From Phytophthora quininea (lineage: Eukaryota; Oomycota; Peronosporomycetes; Peronosporales; Peronosporaceae), in NCBI GenBank assembly GCA_011947345.1, contig JAAVTG010000077.1, positions 434,001-498,000 of the forward strand: DNA of 64,000 nt, written 5' to 3'. Below, piece by piece: positions 14,561 to 27,126 of the stretch (its first letter is position 1; every line of letters starts with the position of its first letter). A program made the translations under genes and the position numbers. The notes beneath the pieces were generated by a model. It saw nothing but the letters and a program-made list of their open reading frames with translations, was not told the DNA's origin and searched no databases.

Positions 14561-17500
14561 ATGCGCGCTCTCGGTCGCGCAGGTGCCTGCAGGCAGCGCC
14601 GCAGCAGCAAACTGCTCTCCGTGTGTACGACGTTCCTCCTACTACTTACGCTTTGCCCCGTGCTCGCAGTCGAGTCTTCCCACCAGAGCTACTGGAGCTC
14701 CCAACTATCGCTCGAGAGTCATGTGGTCGTGGGCGCCGACGGCATCGCCAGGACGCGCGGCGCCGGCCGCACACACAGCGACGGGCTGTCTATTACCCGC
14801 AGCACTCCAGTGGACAGCGCCATCGAGCTGGACGCCGAAGTGGACGACCAGGCCATCAAGTTCTCTCCGGCTAGAGTGGACCTGGGGCGACTGGAGACCT
14901 GCACGCCCAACCTGCTCAGTGTGAGCATCAAGAACCGCGGCCGAGTGACCGTACGACTGGACGGAGCAGACTTCACACAGGACGGGTTCTCCATGACCAA
15001 CGATGTGCGAGGCATCGTGTTGGATCCAGGAGATCGGTTCAACTTCCAGTTTGTGTTCCTTCCCAGTGATGTGGCTCCCAATGGAGTCGACGCGCAGTTA
15101 AGAGTTTTGACGACGTCGGGGCTCTTCGTCTTACCTATTACTAGTACTGAAGTGGCGCTGCATAGTTTTGGAGTGAGTGGCATTCGAGCTTCCATCCCTG
15201 CGGGGGTGAGGTTCGAACAGTCGTTGCCATTTGTGAACGCGTTGGATTACACCATCAAGGTGACGGAGATTTATGCGTTGGATAGTTTTGTTGGCTTGGA
15301 GATGCGAGATGGATCGGCGTGGATTGGAACGAGGTGGCCGAGAGCGGGTGATGATACTGACACGGAAAAGGAAATCCCAGGACAATACGACAAGAACTTT
15401 GACTATAAACGACGAGTGAATCGAGGACCCTGGGATTTGCCTGCAAATACGACTAGTCCGTTGGTGAAGGTGTCGCTGGAATCCCAAAAACCTGGAGTGT
15501 ATTTAACTTATATTCACGTGGCTGCTGGCAATCAGCGCCTGATGCTGGTTCCTGTGCGGATTACCGTGTTGAAGCCCGGAATTCACATTGAACCAAAGGA
15601 ATTAGATTTGGGAATACTTACTGAACAAGATGAGATTGAGCCGCGCGAGGTATTCTTGACCCTTTTAACGCCGATAGCAATCCGATTGACATATTGGACC
15701 TAAAAATTTTGGAGAGCAACATGATCGTCTCAGCTCAGTTGCGAGGGTCCACTACAATTGCACCGCTATCCCGAGCGTATGACGTGCTGTCAGTACAGCT
15801 TCGTGTGGACAAACAAAGCAAAGATAGAGATTGCTTCGCTTCACTTATGTTAAAGACGAACGCTTCCAGCATGGAGCTGGGGCAACGGAAGCTGCGAATA
15901 TTTGGAAAAGTTCTGAGAGGGCAGTTGGGTTTCCACCACAACGAAACGCTAATGGGAATTATCTTGCCACTCGCCGATGTTTTTGAGAAAAGCGAGAATG
16001 GTCCTGAAGAATACGATGAAGCGAATGAAATTGGTGACTACCAAGAAATGCCACACTCCAGATTGGTGTCGATCATAGACGGAAATGCATCAAATGGTTT
16101 GCTGGCCGACACAAGCGAGATCCGTACGCTTCAATTGTGGAATCTGTTTGATCGCCCAGTAGAACTACAACGTGTATGGATCCCATTTGTTGGGTCCAAT
16201 GAAGACACCCTCAAGAAGTTGCACTTCACAAATACAAGCAGAGCGTTGCATTAGCTGGTGCAGCTTGGCCGAAGATATCACTTCAGATCACGCCGACTCA
16301 GAATGGCAAAACAATACTCCCTGCCATTCGATCCTACCCGCTGATGGTCGAGACAAATGCAACGCTTCATCACATCCAGATCTTCCTGTACCATAATATC
16401 CTGACGTTGGGGTCAACTAGGGGTCTTCAGAGTTATTCTGTCTCTGGCTACTATGCAAGGTCAGCCGTAAAGTCAAAGGAGCAGAAGTCATCGCGTACGT
16501 GTTTGACAGTACCTCGCGATGGCTTTATACCTTCGAGCAAGCCACGCTTAGATCGTGGACAAGGGCCAGCTGACACTCACAGTGTTAAGATATGCCGGTC
16601 GCTATTATTTGACTTGGGAAAAGTTGCCTCCCACAAAGCTCGTGCCGAGACTGTGGCAGTGACGAACATGAACCCCGTGCCAATCACTTTACACATCACA
16701 AGCCTCGCTGAAAGCGACATAATGGGCATGAACATCAGTGCCACCGTCCTGTTGGCGAACCGAACTACGTATGGTCCGCTGATCGCTGAATCAAACAAGA
16801 AAAACCAAGCACGGCGAAAACTTAAGTCAAGCGACAAAAATCTTCAAATATATCTCTTGGCGATAGCTTCGTGCTTCAACCTGGCTACCAAGTAGTATTT
16901 CAAGTGGAGATTCTGGCGAAAGAATCGCTGGGAAACTTTACCGTGCCAGTGTTGTCGTTTTCAACACCGGTGGAGGTCGTCCACCTTTATGCACGGTCTC
17001 GAATTATACAGGGTACTGTCGAACCAGTCGCACCTGCAATTGTGTTACCGTCAATGTTCCCTGGCCGTACTGAAATCATTCATCTGCAATATCGCAATAC
17101 ATTTGCGCATTCGGTGACAGCAGTGACAGCTACTCTTAGCAGCCCAAAGCTGAAGTTGTTGTCAATGAGAAATGCCATGGGACCGAAGAAGGTGGAAAGC
17201 GTTTTGGCGCTGCTGTTTTCACCAGCAGCAGATGCAAAGTGCTCGAACGCCCTGTTCCTCGCTGACTGCCTCCTCCCAGCCCCGCTAAAAGCGAAGGAAT
17301 CTGATCAAACTTGCGAGCAGCTTTCAGATTATGGTGAGCTTGTAGACGCGCACGATTTGGCTGCGCTTAGTCGCCGCGATGCGTTTTGGAATGCTCGTGG
17401 AGGGAGCCACAAGTCTCAAGTTGAAGCCCAAGTACATTTGCAGACAGACATTTTGGACGACGTCGCCGGGGTCACTATAATGGCGCAACTAGAGCGTCCG

Positions 17501-20056
17501 TTGGTCACTGCAACAGCGAATATGCCCCTGCTGTTGAGCAATGATTCTCTGAGCGCTTACACGGAAAAGGAGTTCTCCTTGACTGAAGTTCTCGGCCTCA
17601 GTCATCTTTTGTGGAGGTGCATAACCCCAGTAACATATCTGTCCAAATGGAGTTGACGATGGCTGAAGTTGACCGAGACAGTTTTTACTTCTGTGATCAA
17701 GAAACAACTGCGAGAGATTCTTGGGGGCGTCTTGACAAAAGCGACGCGTCGACCATGGTAGATCAGGATATTTCAGCGTTGTGCTTGGCTGAATGGAAGT
17801 CCGCAGCGTCCAACGCTGTGTCTAAACTGCATTCACGGCAAGTAAATGTCGACGTGCCATCGTTTTATTTTCGAAGACGGATTGTTCGAGTCCTGGCGGG
17901 TGAAAAAGCGCAGCTCGGGCCGATTTACTACCTCCCGTCTAAAGTGCAGGAGATGGCTACTACAGTTTTCGTTCGCAACGATTTATCTCACATTGAACCC
18001 GTTCGATTGTTGGCTCGAAGTGGCAAAGGAATGCTAGATATTTCGGTTGATTTGTCCAAGGATGAAAGCAGTGCTGCAACGACCCGCTTTGACATTCAGA
18101 ACACTGCGTTCGGCGGAGAGACTGAAGGCTATGATGGCGCATTGAGTTTCGCAGTGACAGAGAACGATGCATTGACAGGCTACAGTCGAGGCGCTGAAAT
18201 TGTGCTGTCGAACACGGGGCCCTTTGGGTTGACAATCCACGGAGTGACTCTGAAGGCCGATGTCCAAGAGGCGTGGATTTCCCCAGCACAACGGAAAAAG
18301 CAATCGATACCTCCAAACGATTTCACAGTAACCTCGGATCTTTTCAATGTGGGAGCTGGCAGGAATCGCCGAGAAGATGGTCAGTTTGACTCGGTCGTGC
18401 TCCCCTCTGGTGCAACTGCTCGCCTTCAGGTGTCTTTCTTCTGTGGTTGTTATTCGGCTACGACGACAAGCTGGCTTATTATCGATACGAGCGACAGCGT
18501 TAAACGCATTCGGCTTGAAGGCACGATTACACCGGCTGTTGCCTTTTTGTGCCTTCACGCACGCGTTTCCCTTCGTTACGATACGCACTGGGACCGGTGT
18601 GGATGGTAACGATCGCTGTAGCCGTGGCTTCGTTGCTCTACTCGTTGTGGATGATCGTATTGGATGTCTGGAGTCCTAGCCCAACCAACGAGAAACATCG
18701 TTCATTCCTTTCAGTCGATTCGGGGATGAACAGGACCAACAAGAACACGGGCGACGACTCGAAACTACGTGCACCTCTTAGTCTGGAAGACAATTCACGA
18801 CAGGAACAAACTATTGCTTCGATTAGCTCTCGTCTGGAAGAATTCGAGCGATTATCGTTCGCAGCGCCAGCTCGTGTGGTGACGCCTGCTGTCGCAGCGC
18901 TTTTGGAACGGCGGCACAAGGGACTGTTCTCGACTGTCCAGACTCCAGGTCATAATGAAGTGACCTCTGAAAGACATGGTCAAAAGGAGAGTGTAGATAA
19001 ACACGCATCGCCGGCAGTGAGTTCTGCCGAACCATCATCGAAAGATAAGCCAAAAGTTGTGGAGGAAGGGAGTAAGCCAGCTGCATCCGAAGAGACTGAT
19101 GGCTGGGTAGACGTCGGAGACGCTGCCGGAACTGTGCCAACCGTTAGGGGCGCGTTGGGGCCCGATCATAGCAGCGATCTGTCATCCGAAGAAGAAGACC
19201 TAGCAGAGTCCCTGCACCTCAGCTCGGGTCCATCGTCCAGCTCTACTGTCGCTCCAGCTGATGACTTGTTGGCTTCACTGTCCGGTTTACATGACACCCA
19301 CTCGAAGCATTTAATGAGCTCTGCGTTATTGGTGCCCGCCCCTGCAAAATCTAAAGCTGCATCACCTCAAAATCAAGCCGAACCGTACGATCCCTTCGAG
19401 TCATTTACGGCTCGATGGCGAGCTCAGGATTGGCATGAGAAATGGACTGATCGCTTGATGTTTGGGAGGGCTTCCAGTGACGACGATTGGGAAGGAGCTC
19501 TCTCGTCGCTTGGCTCAAGATTGAGCGGCAACCAGCGAGGCGAAGACGCGGGATCCAGAAGCGCTCAGCATGGCTCCGACAGCTATGTCGGTGGAACAGG
19601 GTCGAGTTTCCTGCTTGAAGGGTTTTCTGGCTTTGAGTCCTCGTTATCAACGAGAGCAGTGCCATCGACGACCAGAAAGGCCCCGCCAGGATTCACACCA
19701 GCGGATGCCAAACCGCTGGAAACTCGAGCAGCGTTTGATCGACTTCGTGGCAGTAAAGTGGTGGTGGTGACACTAATTCCATCGCGGCTGCTAACGTGAC
19801 CAGCTCCAGCGATACCTTTGGCGGCAGTTCGGCTTTTGCGAGCCAATTGCCGCTGTTCGGTCCAGCGTTGCCTCCACCCAGCCGTGATCGAGCTCTGCTC
19901 GATGGTGCTGGTCGAATTGGCAGCGGCCGCTCAAAGGTATTGCGTGCAGAGGAGCAAGGAGGCGGCGACACTCAGAACCAGCCGCGCAAATTTAGGCGGC
20001 CGGACACCGTTGCCGCACTCGACATCAAGAAAAATCGCGGCGAAGGCTCCAGGTAA
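14561..20056 (+). CDS. TMEM131-like type I ER membrane protein (six single-base frame breaks)
   Basis: This resembles the TMEM131 family, which in animals acts at the ER in secretory cargo (collagen) export; its role in oomycetes is not known to me. An N-terminal signal sequence (about residues 17-37, LLSVCTTFLLLLTLCPVLA) is followed by the PapD-like N-terminal domain, where FSPARVDLGRLETC marks the family's start. Long luminal beta-rich repeats follow, then one membrane span near 18595-18670 and a Ser/acid-rich cytosolic tail. The whole is about 1833 residues, against 1883 for human TMEM131. The frame breaks at TTTT 15663, AAA 16230, GG 16859, TTTT 17607, TTTTT 18544 and AAA 19755; in each case one extra base of the same run restores continuous family-like sequence. 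I therefore call one gene rather than a pseudogene. Confidence 0.8.
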
Positions 20057-20989
20057 AAGGATACTTTTGGTATCCCTGCGGCTAGAAAGCATTCTGGCGT
20101 TGTGCCTATGTGAATTCACCCTGTGATGCAGCCGAAACAGTTACCAACTTGACACGTCAAGCTACAGGTGACGCCGATTGCACTCAGTGTTCGTGGTTGC
20201 CCCGTTGTGATCCCGTCGGATCTTTTTAGTCACTTGCTTGCAGCTTGTCCACAACGCGGCGGTATCGCACGCGAGCGCTTGCAGACGAACAAACACTTGG
20301 CCGCCAACAAGTTGCGGACGGAAACCCTCCACGTTCGGGTGGCACCATCGCCACCCCGCGACAATGCGCCGCATGGAGCGCGAGAACGCAGTTTGTGTTA
20401 GTCGCGCGGGAGCTGGCTGGGTAAGGTCCCTCTCTCTATGGTGATTGAGGTGGTCATCTTGAGCTGTGCTGGAAGATCGTACTGCGAACTAAAGCTTAAG
20501 CAGCCTCGATGGTCGAGTACTGTAACTGGTTGCTGTATTTGAAAGGACATTGTAAATGGTTAGAGAACCAAGTTTGTCCGGCCGAGCAGACAACAGCAGT
20601 CGCTGGACGACTCTTTGTGTTTCCTTGAAACCAATGGAGCGGCTGGGCACCATCTGGAGCGGCGACGAGTCCAAGCTTTTCACCCAGCTTTACTATGGCG
20701 ACCGAGATAAGTTGCCTTTTTCGTGTGTGCGATTGCGGTTCGGCGGCGATTACAGTACATGACGCAAATTTGGTTACTGTAGTCTTTTCCAGGACAGACT
20801 AGAGTGACCAAACACGTGACACGGAGTTGTATTTGCCACCGATCAGTGCTAATCATGGTCCGTACCTTTTCACTGACTCCTGCAACGTTCAACGAATGCA
20901 TATGACAGGTTTCCGGCTGGCGGCTCGCCTCTCCACTCGCGAGTCCCTTCTTGCACCGGAGACCAGCCGCAGGAGGCTCAAGTGCAGTC
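20057..20989. other. Intergenic gap, nothing supported
   Basis: Only short frames are present. The right end passes into the promoter of the next gene. Confidence 0.5.
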
Positions 20990-21006
20990 GTTCATCCCCA
21001 TTTTTA
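20990..21006 (+). promoter_or_regulatory. Oomycete Inr element of the EEP gene
   Basis: GTTCATCCCCATTTTTA closely matches the oomycete initiator consensus TCATTyyNCAwTTT. It lies about 115-130 bp upstream of the chosen ATG, a usual distance for a short 5' UTR. Confidence 0.55.
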
Positions 21007-21118
21007 TCGTTCCCGAGTTGGAACGGAATTTTCGCTCGCTCCTCTCAGCTCGAGGAATTTGGCATCTCTCTCTGCGTCGACAGCACAGGAGACCAATAGA
21101 CAACATACCCAGCACAGT

Positions 21119-22794
21119 ATGATCCGAGCGCTCCTGGCTGCGGCTGCCTGTTTAATGGCGGCGGTTGCCGGCGAGGACGACGTCGAAGTCCACATCATGT
21201 CGTTCAATATCCGCACGTCGTATGCGTCCGCCGACTCGGCGTCTACCTGTAGCAATTGGGACGGGATCCGCAAGGACAACGTGATCAGCAACATCAAGAC
21301 CGTGGCAGCAGACTTTGTCGGCACGCAGGAGACCTCGGACGCTCAGAAGACGTACCTGGACGCCCAATTGGCCGGCACCTACTCGGTCATTGGAGAGAGC
21401 ACGGGCTCGCTCAATGGCAACGCCAACGAATGGGACGCGGTCTACTACCGCTCGGACACGTGGACGCTGGTGACCAACGGCATGTTCTGGCTCGGCACCA
21501 ACCCGGACGCCATGTCGGCCGGGTGGGGCATGACCTACTACCGCACGTGTGTGTGGGGCCGCTTCAAGCACATTGCCACGGGCGCCACAATCTGCGTGCT
21601 CAACACGCACTACGAGACGCCGGGCAACGACGAAGCGCAGGAGAACGGCTCCAACATCATCCTGGAGCGCATCAAATCGTACTGCGATGCTGGTGACAAC
21701 CTCATTGTCCTGACCGGAGACTTCAACGCGCTCAAGAGCTACTCGGCCATGCAGATTCTGTTCGCCAACGACATGGAGGACCCGTCCGACGAAGCGACCT
21801 TCTGCGGTGATATGCTCTCGGCGACGTGCTCGGTCAAATACGACTTCACCTTGTTCAGAGCGCAGAGCGACGACGCGTGCCACCTCAAGTCGGAGATCTC
21901 GCGAATCGACTACAGCGGATGCTACTCGTCCGACCACGCCGGTCTGGTCGGCACTTTCTGTTTACAGGGCAATTGCTGCTCCAACTCTTCCTCTTCCTCG
22001 GCGTCCTCGTCAGGCTCGATCGGGTCGTTGAACTATCAGCAGGGCGAGAGCGCTGCCAACGAGGCAGACGTCGTTGGCAAAGTCCAAGCTAGTGATCCGT
22101 CCAACTCGGGTGAGACCCAGGCCGAAGCCAAGGCGGACCCAAGCACGTCCCCGTCTTCTGGAACTGCTCAGACAATTTCCACCTCGTCAAGCGGAGGTGG
22201 CAGCGCCTCCACGACGGTGGGGGTCATTTTAGGCTCCCTAGGCTTCTGCGGCATCGTCGCGCTGGTGGTCATTCGCCGCAAGAAGATCCTGGACCAGCGA
22301 GCGCACATGGAAAAGTCGTACGATCCGGACGAGAGCTACTTCTCCAGCGTTAACGGCGGCCAAGCCAGAGCTGTCTCGGACATGTCGGCCTTGTCTCCGC
22401 TTCCAGAAGAGCGGGTCTCCAATTCCCCATCCCGGAGCTTGTTGCAGTGCCTCGTGACACCAATCGACACTCGTCAACTTCATCGATCTCGGTATCATCG
22501 GAGATCGCTCGACAAGAAGACGACAGAAGGAGCTCCGTGACGAGCAGTGTCCACAGCCACGACTCAAGTCGAAGGTCGTCCACCGCAGTGATGGATCACG
22601 CATCCCAATCGTCGTATAGCCACTCGATGGTGGAGAGCGAGGGCGACTTCAACACTTCCATTTCCAGCTATGCAGAATCGTACGGCAACTCCTCCATTGA
22701 GTTGAGTAAGGTCAACTTCAGCGAGATCTTCGCCCCCGACTCGTGCGTCTCGGACGACAGCGAGATTGCCAAGTCGGACTTCGCCAAGCTGTGA
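21119..22794 (+). CDS. Secreted, membrane-anchored endonuclease/exonuclease/phosphatase (EEP) family protein
   Basis: A DNase I-fold hydrolase of the endonuclease/exonuclease/phosphatase superfamily; the substrate is unknown (nucleic acid, phosphoinositide and sphingolipid are all possible for this fold). The start at 21119 gives a clean signal peptide (MIRALLAAAACLMAAVAG), whereas the longer upstream frame does not. Active-site motifs are intact: SFNIR (about residue 25), GTQE (68-71), GDFNA (200) and SDHAGL (271). A Ser-rich stalk leads to one membrane span (about residues 365-385) and a Ser-rich cytosolic tail. The frame breaks at CCC 22431-22433; one extra C continues the tail to the stop at 22792, giving about 558 residues. 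The extracellular catalytic domain suggests action at the cell surface or apoplast. Confidence 0.82.
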
Positions 22795-23213
22795 GATGGT
22801 TTTAGAGCAAATATTCGTCAGTCCTGTTCGTGATGACTAGCATCCGCATTTTTAAAGGTTAAACAACTTCCGCGCTCAAACGTCTACTATCGGTGGAAGT
22901 TAAGGTTTAGACTCTTTTTACTTGTGTTGTCATTGACGCTTTTGCCAACGATTCTGACGACGAAAGCTCGCTTACCATTTACGACGTGGAGATTTCCGGT
23001 TTCTTCTGAGGTTGCACTAGTGCCATCAAGTTTAGCGCTTTCAATGCTGCAAAGGTTGTTGTCAAGTGTTCTCACAGTGACCACAACGACACTTGAGAAA
23101 TATATTTGCCTGATTTACTCAAAACTGTTCTCGTGCTTCCCATCGCATTTATGGAGTAGCAGCAGCGGCGGCGGCCTTGTCCATGTGGATATTGTACGAC
23201 TCCGAGTGCCCAG
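22795..23213. other. Intergenic gap before the inverted repeat
   Basis: About 420 bp with no supported gene. Close to the repeat edge, 23150-23210 contains a short stretch similar to the 3' part of the RxLR genes (GCGGCCTTGTCCATGTGGAT), probably a leftover fragment of that family. Confidence 0.4.
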
Positions 23214-24258
23214 TTTTAGTCCGAGCTCAGTCTTGCTTTTTCGCGCCCCAGTACTAAACTCCCCTTGCATAGGGCACCACCGGTTACTGGGGTGTTGAAT
23301 AAGCAAACTCAACGACATCAAACGTATCAAACGCGTCTAAGATATCAAACTCATTAAACACATCGAACTAATCCTCTTATGCACCGCTTTGAGAGGGATG
23401 GGAAACTACATCGGCACCGGCATCGACGTTCTTCTACGACCGCGTGATGAAAGGCTGCAGGAGGATCATGAGCGGCGCGATCGGGCCTTGCCGATTCAAC
23501 GTCTCCCGTTGGTCTGCGTTGTGTACTGTTTGTCTATTGTCGCTCGGCGTTCATATTCTCGTCATACTTAGTGCCTTGCTGCTCGCTACGCTTCTGTTCA
23601 TATCACTTCTTGTCGTCGTGCAGTTCTCTTCCTCGTGCTCTCGTCCTGCTGCCCCTTGCCATCATATTCATTTCCCTATTTTCCTCCCTCTGGGACGACT
23701 TCAGCAACGAGTTATCAGCAATTTCTCGTACTTAGTCGGATTTGTTTAGGTTATCTGATTGGCTAGTGGAATAGCCGCGTTAATCAAATACCTCCAGAAA
23801 TATTATATTTTGTATAACGTATATAAATGAATGGATTTATAAGATCTTTGTACTTGAAATTTGTATGAAACCAGTACCTACTAAAAGTGTGGTCCACAAA
23901 ATGCCGAATTAATCTCAGTTGAGCTGTCCCGTACTTCTAAACCGAAGCACTACCACGAAAATGAGAAGTGTATTGACATGCCGGACCTCATCCGATCAAA
24001 GCAGTTTATACAAGGGCGAATACTGTTGGCCCTGCGAGTCGGACGGGGAAAACTGTAGTACTAATACTGCGATGTCCTGAAGTGGTTGCTACATGTACAA
24101 GTCACCAAGATCAGTCACCAAGATCAGTCACCAAGATCGACGACCAGTGGAAGTCGACAACATTTACACACTGGAGAATGACACAACACACGCGGAAATG
24201 CATGAAAAGCTTTCATTACCATGCAAACGAGGTCAAACGGAGATACAACCCTATGGCA

Positions 24259-24970
24259 TTAATCCGTGCTTACTCTTGGCACACTGGCGCCGGCAGCGGG
24301 GGCACCGGCAGCAGCAGCGGGGGCGGCAGCAGCAGCAGGGGCAGCGGCAGCAGCAGCGGGGGCAGCGGCAGCAGCAGCGGGGGCAGCGGCAGCAGCAGCG
24401 GGGCGGCGGCAGCAGCAGCGGGGGCACCGGCAGCAGCAGCGGGGGCACCGGCAGCTGCAGGTGACGAAGCCTTGCCCATGTGGATCTTGTACGACTCCTC
24501 GTACCTCTCCCATATCTTGTAGTTCTTGCTCTCGGGGCACGGTCGCCCAGCTTGACCAGGCCCAGTTTCTTCTTGATGTAGTCCGGGGTCCACTTCTTGC
24601 CGATCCACTTGGCGAACAGCTTCATTTCCTTGGCCTCCGCCTTGGCAACCTTGTACGCCTCCATAGCCGACTTCTTAGCAGCGGCGGTGGTGGCCTTCTC
24701 CAATTCCTTGGCCGCCTTGGCCGCCGCCTTGTCGGCCTTCTTGAGCTCGCTGTTGGCCGAGCGCTTCATGCGCCACAACTTGAAGTGGTTCAGTCCCAGG
24801 ATGCGCTCTTCGTCACTGGTATCGTCGACGTCGGCCACAGTGCGGAGCATGCGCTTGGTAGGCTGGTCGTTGGCGGTGAGCGAGAGCTCCGGGGACGAGT
24901 TGGCCATGGCGGCATCGAAGCAGGCCAGCAGGATGGTCAACGCCACCAGAATGAGGCAATACGGACGCAT
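24259..24970 (-). CDS. RxLR-dEER effector, left copy
   Basis: A secreted effector of the type that oomycetes deliver into plant cells; the host target is unknown. It starts with a signal peptide (about residues 1-23), RxLR as RMLR at residues 40-43, and a dEER motif (DEER) at 53-56. A Lys/Ala-rich helical segment follows, then a block with conserved Trp and Tyr residues that may correspond to the WY-type fold. The C-terminus is an Ala/Pro-rich 21-bp minisatellite. The frame breaks at a CCCC run in the middle of the C-terminal block, at the same place in all three intact copies, and conserved sequence continues in the next frame. The exact C-terminus is therefore uncertain. It is transcribed outward from the spacer. 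Confidence 0.8.
24285..24465. repeat. Ala/Pro-coding minisatellite, left RxLR gene
   Basis: Tandem GC-rich units of about 21 bp (core GGCAGCAGCAGCGGGGGC on the plus strand) that read as mostly Ala with Pro and Gly in the gene's direction. Unit length and spacing vary, partly through C-run length. Confidence 0.75.
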
Positions 24971-25000
24971 TGTCGTTGGTGGGTGGGTGGTCTTCTTGGA

Positions 25001-25019
25001 AGCGAATTTGGAAATGAGA
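25001..25019 (-). promoter_or_regulatory. Inr element of the left RxLR gene
   Basis: On the minus strand the sequence reads TCTCATTTCCAAATTCGCT, a near-perfect oomycete initiator about 35-45 bp upstream of the ATG. It lies outside the inverted repeat, so the right copy does not share it. Confidence 0.6.
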
Positions 25020-27126
25020 ATTGCCACGACCACGACTGCGTTTTGGTCTTAACCTATTGGACCACTGTCAAGGAAGCCTTCCTTTGGATGGCACACGTGC
25101 AGACCGCAAGCGAGTAACCATAACGTTTGTGCACCAATATCTGTTCGTCAGTATGCTGCGTCGATCTGAAGATTGCCCAGTTGTTCTGCAGTAACTGCAG
25201 TGCAGTTTCCCATCCATCTCCGCCTCCAAGCTGCGTTTCTGGTCCGATTAGAGCAATGGACAGCGAATCCGGATTGGCTTCCTGCAGAAATAATGCTAAA
25301 CCGTAATTATACAAGTTAGCCAGTCACATTACATTGTGATGAGACAATGAAGTCGATCACATGTAAAAGCTGACGGCCGCCAGCTTTATTTTACTGGCCA
25401 TAAAAGTTGGTACCGCAGAGAGATGTTGCCCCACGCCGGCGTCCGTTACTCGGCTACTATTGGCCGTTTGAGGCTATTTAGCCCCGCAAAATGATCCCGA
25501 AACACTCCTCTCACCAGGCCTCCTCGTGCCGTTCTGAGTGTCAACATGGCGAGGGGAAGAAGACCAGAGAAGCCGAGGATGCGATGATTGTGAGTGCCTA
25601 CAAGTTTTTCCTCAAAAGTCGAGAAGGAGAGCCTCGAGTGGCAGGGCGGACACGGGAATTTGTTCGCGAATGCATTGGGACTCCAGCCACCACCATTTCG
25701 CGCGTGTGGGGAGCCGACGAGGCGAGTGAGAAGGCCGAAAGTGTCGAGGTTGGTGCTCTGCGACTTGCCAATCCTAACTATTAGCTACCTCCCTTAATTT
25801 ATAAGGTCTTATTTGCAGGTCCAGGGTGAAGAGGGCAACAGTAGAATTAACAGTGGGAAGGTGCATATAGAGAAGTGCAAAGGGAAGAGGACAAGCACCT
25901 CCGCGCGCTAGAGGATGCAAACAGCATTTTGCTGTTTGGTCGAGTTGACGCCTCAAAATCCTAAATTTACCTAAACACCAGATGTTTTGGCATCTGTTCT
26001 CCTTCTGGGCCAATGATAGCCTCCGGTTTTAATAACTCGCCTCAGCTTGAGGCCGTTCAAAAATCGTCTCAGAGTGAGCTGGAACTGCTACGGTTGCAAC
26101 GCCCACACTCCAACACAAGCACTTCGAACCGACGCACGTGTACAATGAGTGAAGTACGAAGCAATTTGTCGCCTCGTGGTGGCTGTGGAGATACCGTTGA
26201 TCCGGTGCATACTTCCCCATCGTGTTCCGCGCGTAGATACCCATTTGCGGCTAGGCAGTTGGAGCAGAAGGTTTCGGGCAGCACGTTTTGTGCCCGACGT
26301 GTGAATGGAAGGGTGAAAACCAAGCGTTGCCTGCCCCAGCAGCGTCTGCATCTCTTGTTATAGCCGCGATAGCTCGTCAAAAGGGGACAGGCAAGGAGCA
26401 AAACCATCCGTCTGATAGAAGCGGAAGTGTTGGTGGATCGACGCGTCAGGTTATTGACGCTGTTTCTGGTGATGCCCCGATAACAGCAGCTGCGTCTGGA
26501 GCTGTAGAAGTGTAGATACTGGATCTAGCATTATTCTAGAGCAGGAAGCTGATGGCTAACCGGAGTGTTCATGTGATCTCCTCGTAGGAAAACCCGTACT
26601 ACGAAACCGAGTGATCGATGCAAACTAAGGCATGAAATACCAGTAGTCAATTTTGTTTATCGAATGTGTTTGTTGTTGTAGGATACGGCGCCTCCTTTTG
26701 GCGATCAGAATTCCAAGGGGCTCTTGACACGACTGACCATTGGCTTCTGATCTGTAGGTTACATTCAGTTAGTTATTGTACCATGTCATGGTGAGTATAT
26801 ATCCTAATCGTGGTAGTACATGAAGGAAAGGACTCCTTACGTGGAAGAACACCAACCCAAGCTACACCAATAGCGCTGCAGTTGTCCGCAACTGCGCATT
26901 TCGCCGTCAGATTCTGGCGCAGCAAGCTCAAATTGAGTAAAAAAATCACCCAATGCTCGCACCGACGACGAGTCCGTTGTTGACATGAATAAAAAGCTTT
27001 CAGCACAAGGGTATCGAGCAAACGAATATTTTATAATATTCAAAGCTCGGTTAGTTCCCCACGAACCAACCACAACTCTGTTATCCTTTGGAAGAAACTG
27101 CGCAAGTGCAGAAATCAAACCCGCAT
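25020..27126. other. Spacer of the inverted repeat, left part
   Basis: About 2.1 kb. A 97-codon plus-strand frame at 25491-25784 has basic and Arg-rich segments with a GTPATTISRVWG stretch reminiscent of a helix-turn-helix DNA-binding region, possibly a transposase N-terminus, but it is unsupported downstream. A second group of short frames at 26013-26515 has no recognisable content. The rest shows nothing. Confidence 0.3.

Larger units (their letters stand above)
23214..24971. repeat. Left arm of the RxLR inverted repeat
   Basis: This about 1.76-kb arm matches the reverse complement of 28723-30504. The outer boundary is the shared TTTTAGTCCGAGCTCAG. The inner boundary falls at the start codon of the effector gene: upstream of the two ATGs the sequences are unrelated. 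Scattered substitutions are visible (for example TATGCACCGC against TGTGCACCAC near 23380), so the arms are similar but not identical. Confidence 0.85.

Noticed and set aside
14561..20056. TMEM131-like gene as a true pseudogene
   Set aside because: All six breaks are same-direction homopolymer losses and the long stretches between them are free of stops and well conserved in type.
21152..21937. 261-codon open frame on the minus strand
   Set aside because: It lies wholly antisense to the EEP catalytic domain and shows no domain of its own.
24285..24465. CRISPR-like array
   Set aside because: The units are contiguous tandem coding repeats without spacers, in a eukaryotic gene.
24266..25117. 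Long plus-strand frame across the left RxLR gene
   Set aside because: It is antisense to the effector and has only low-complexity Ala/Gln content plus reversed signal peptide sequence.
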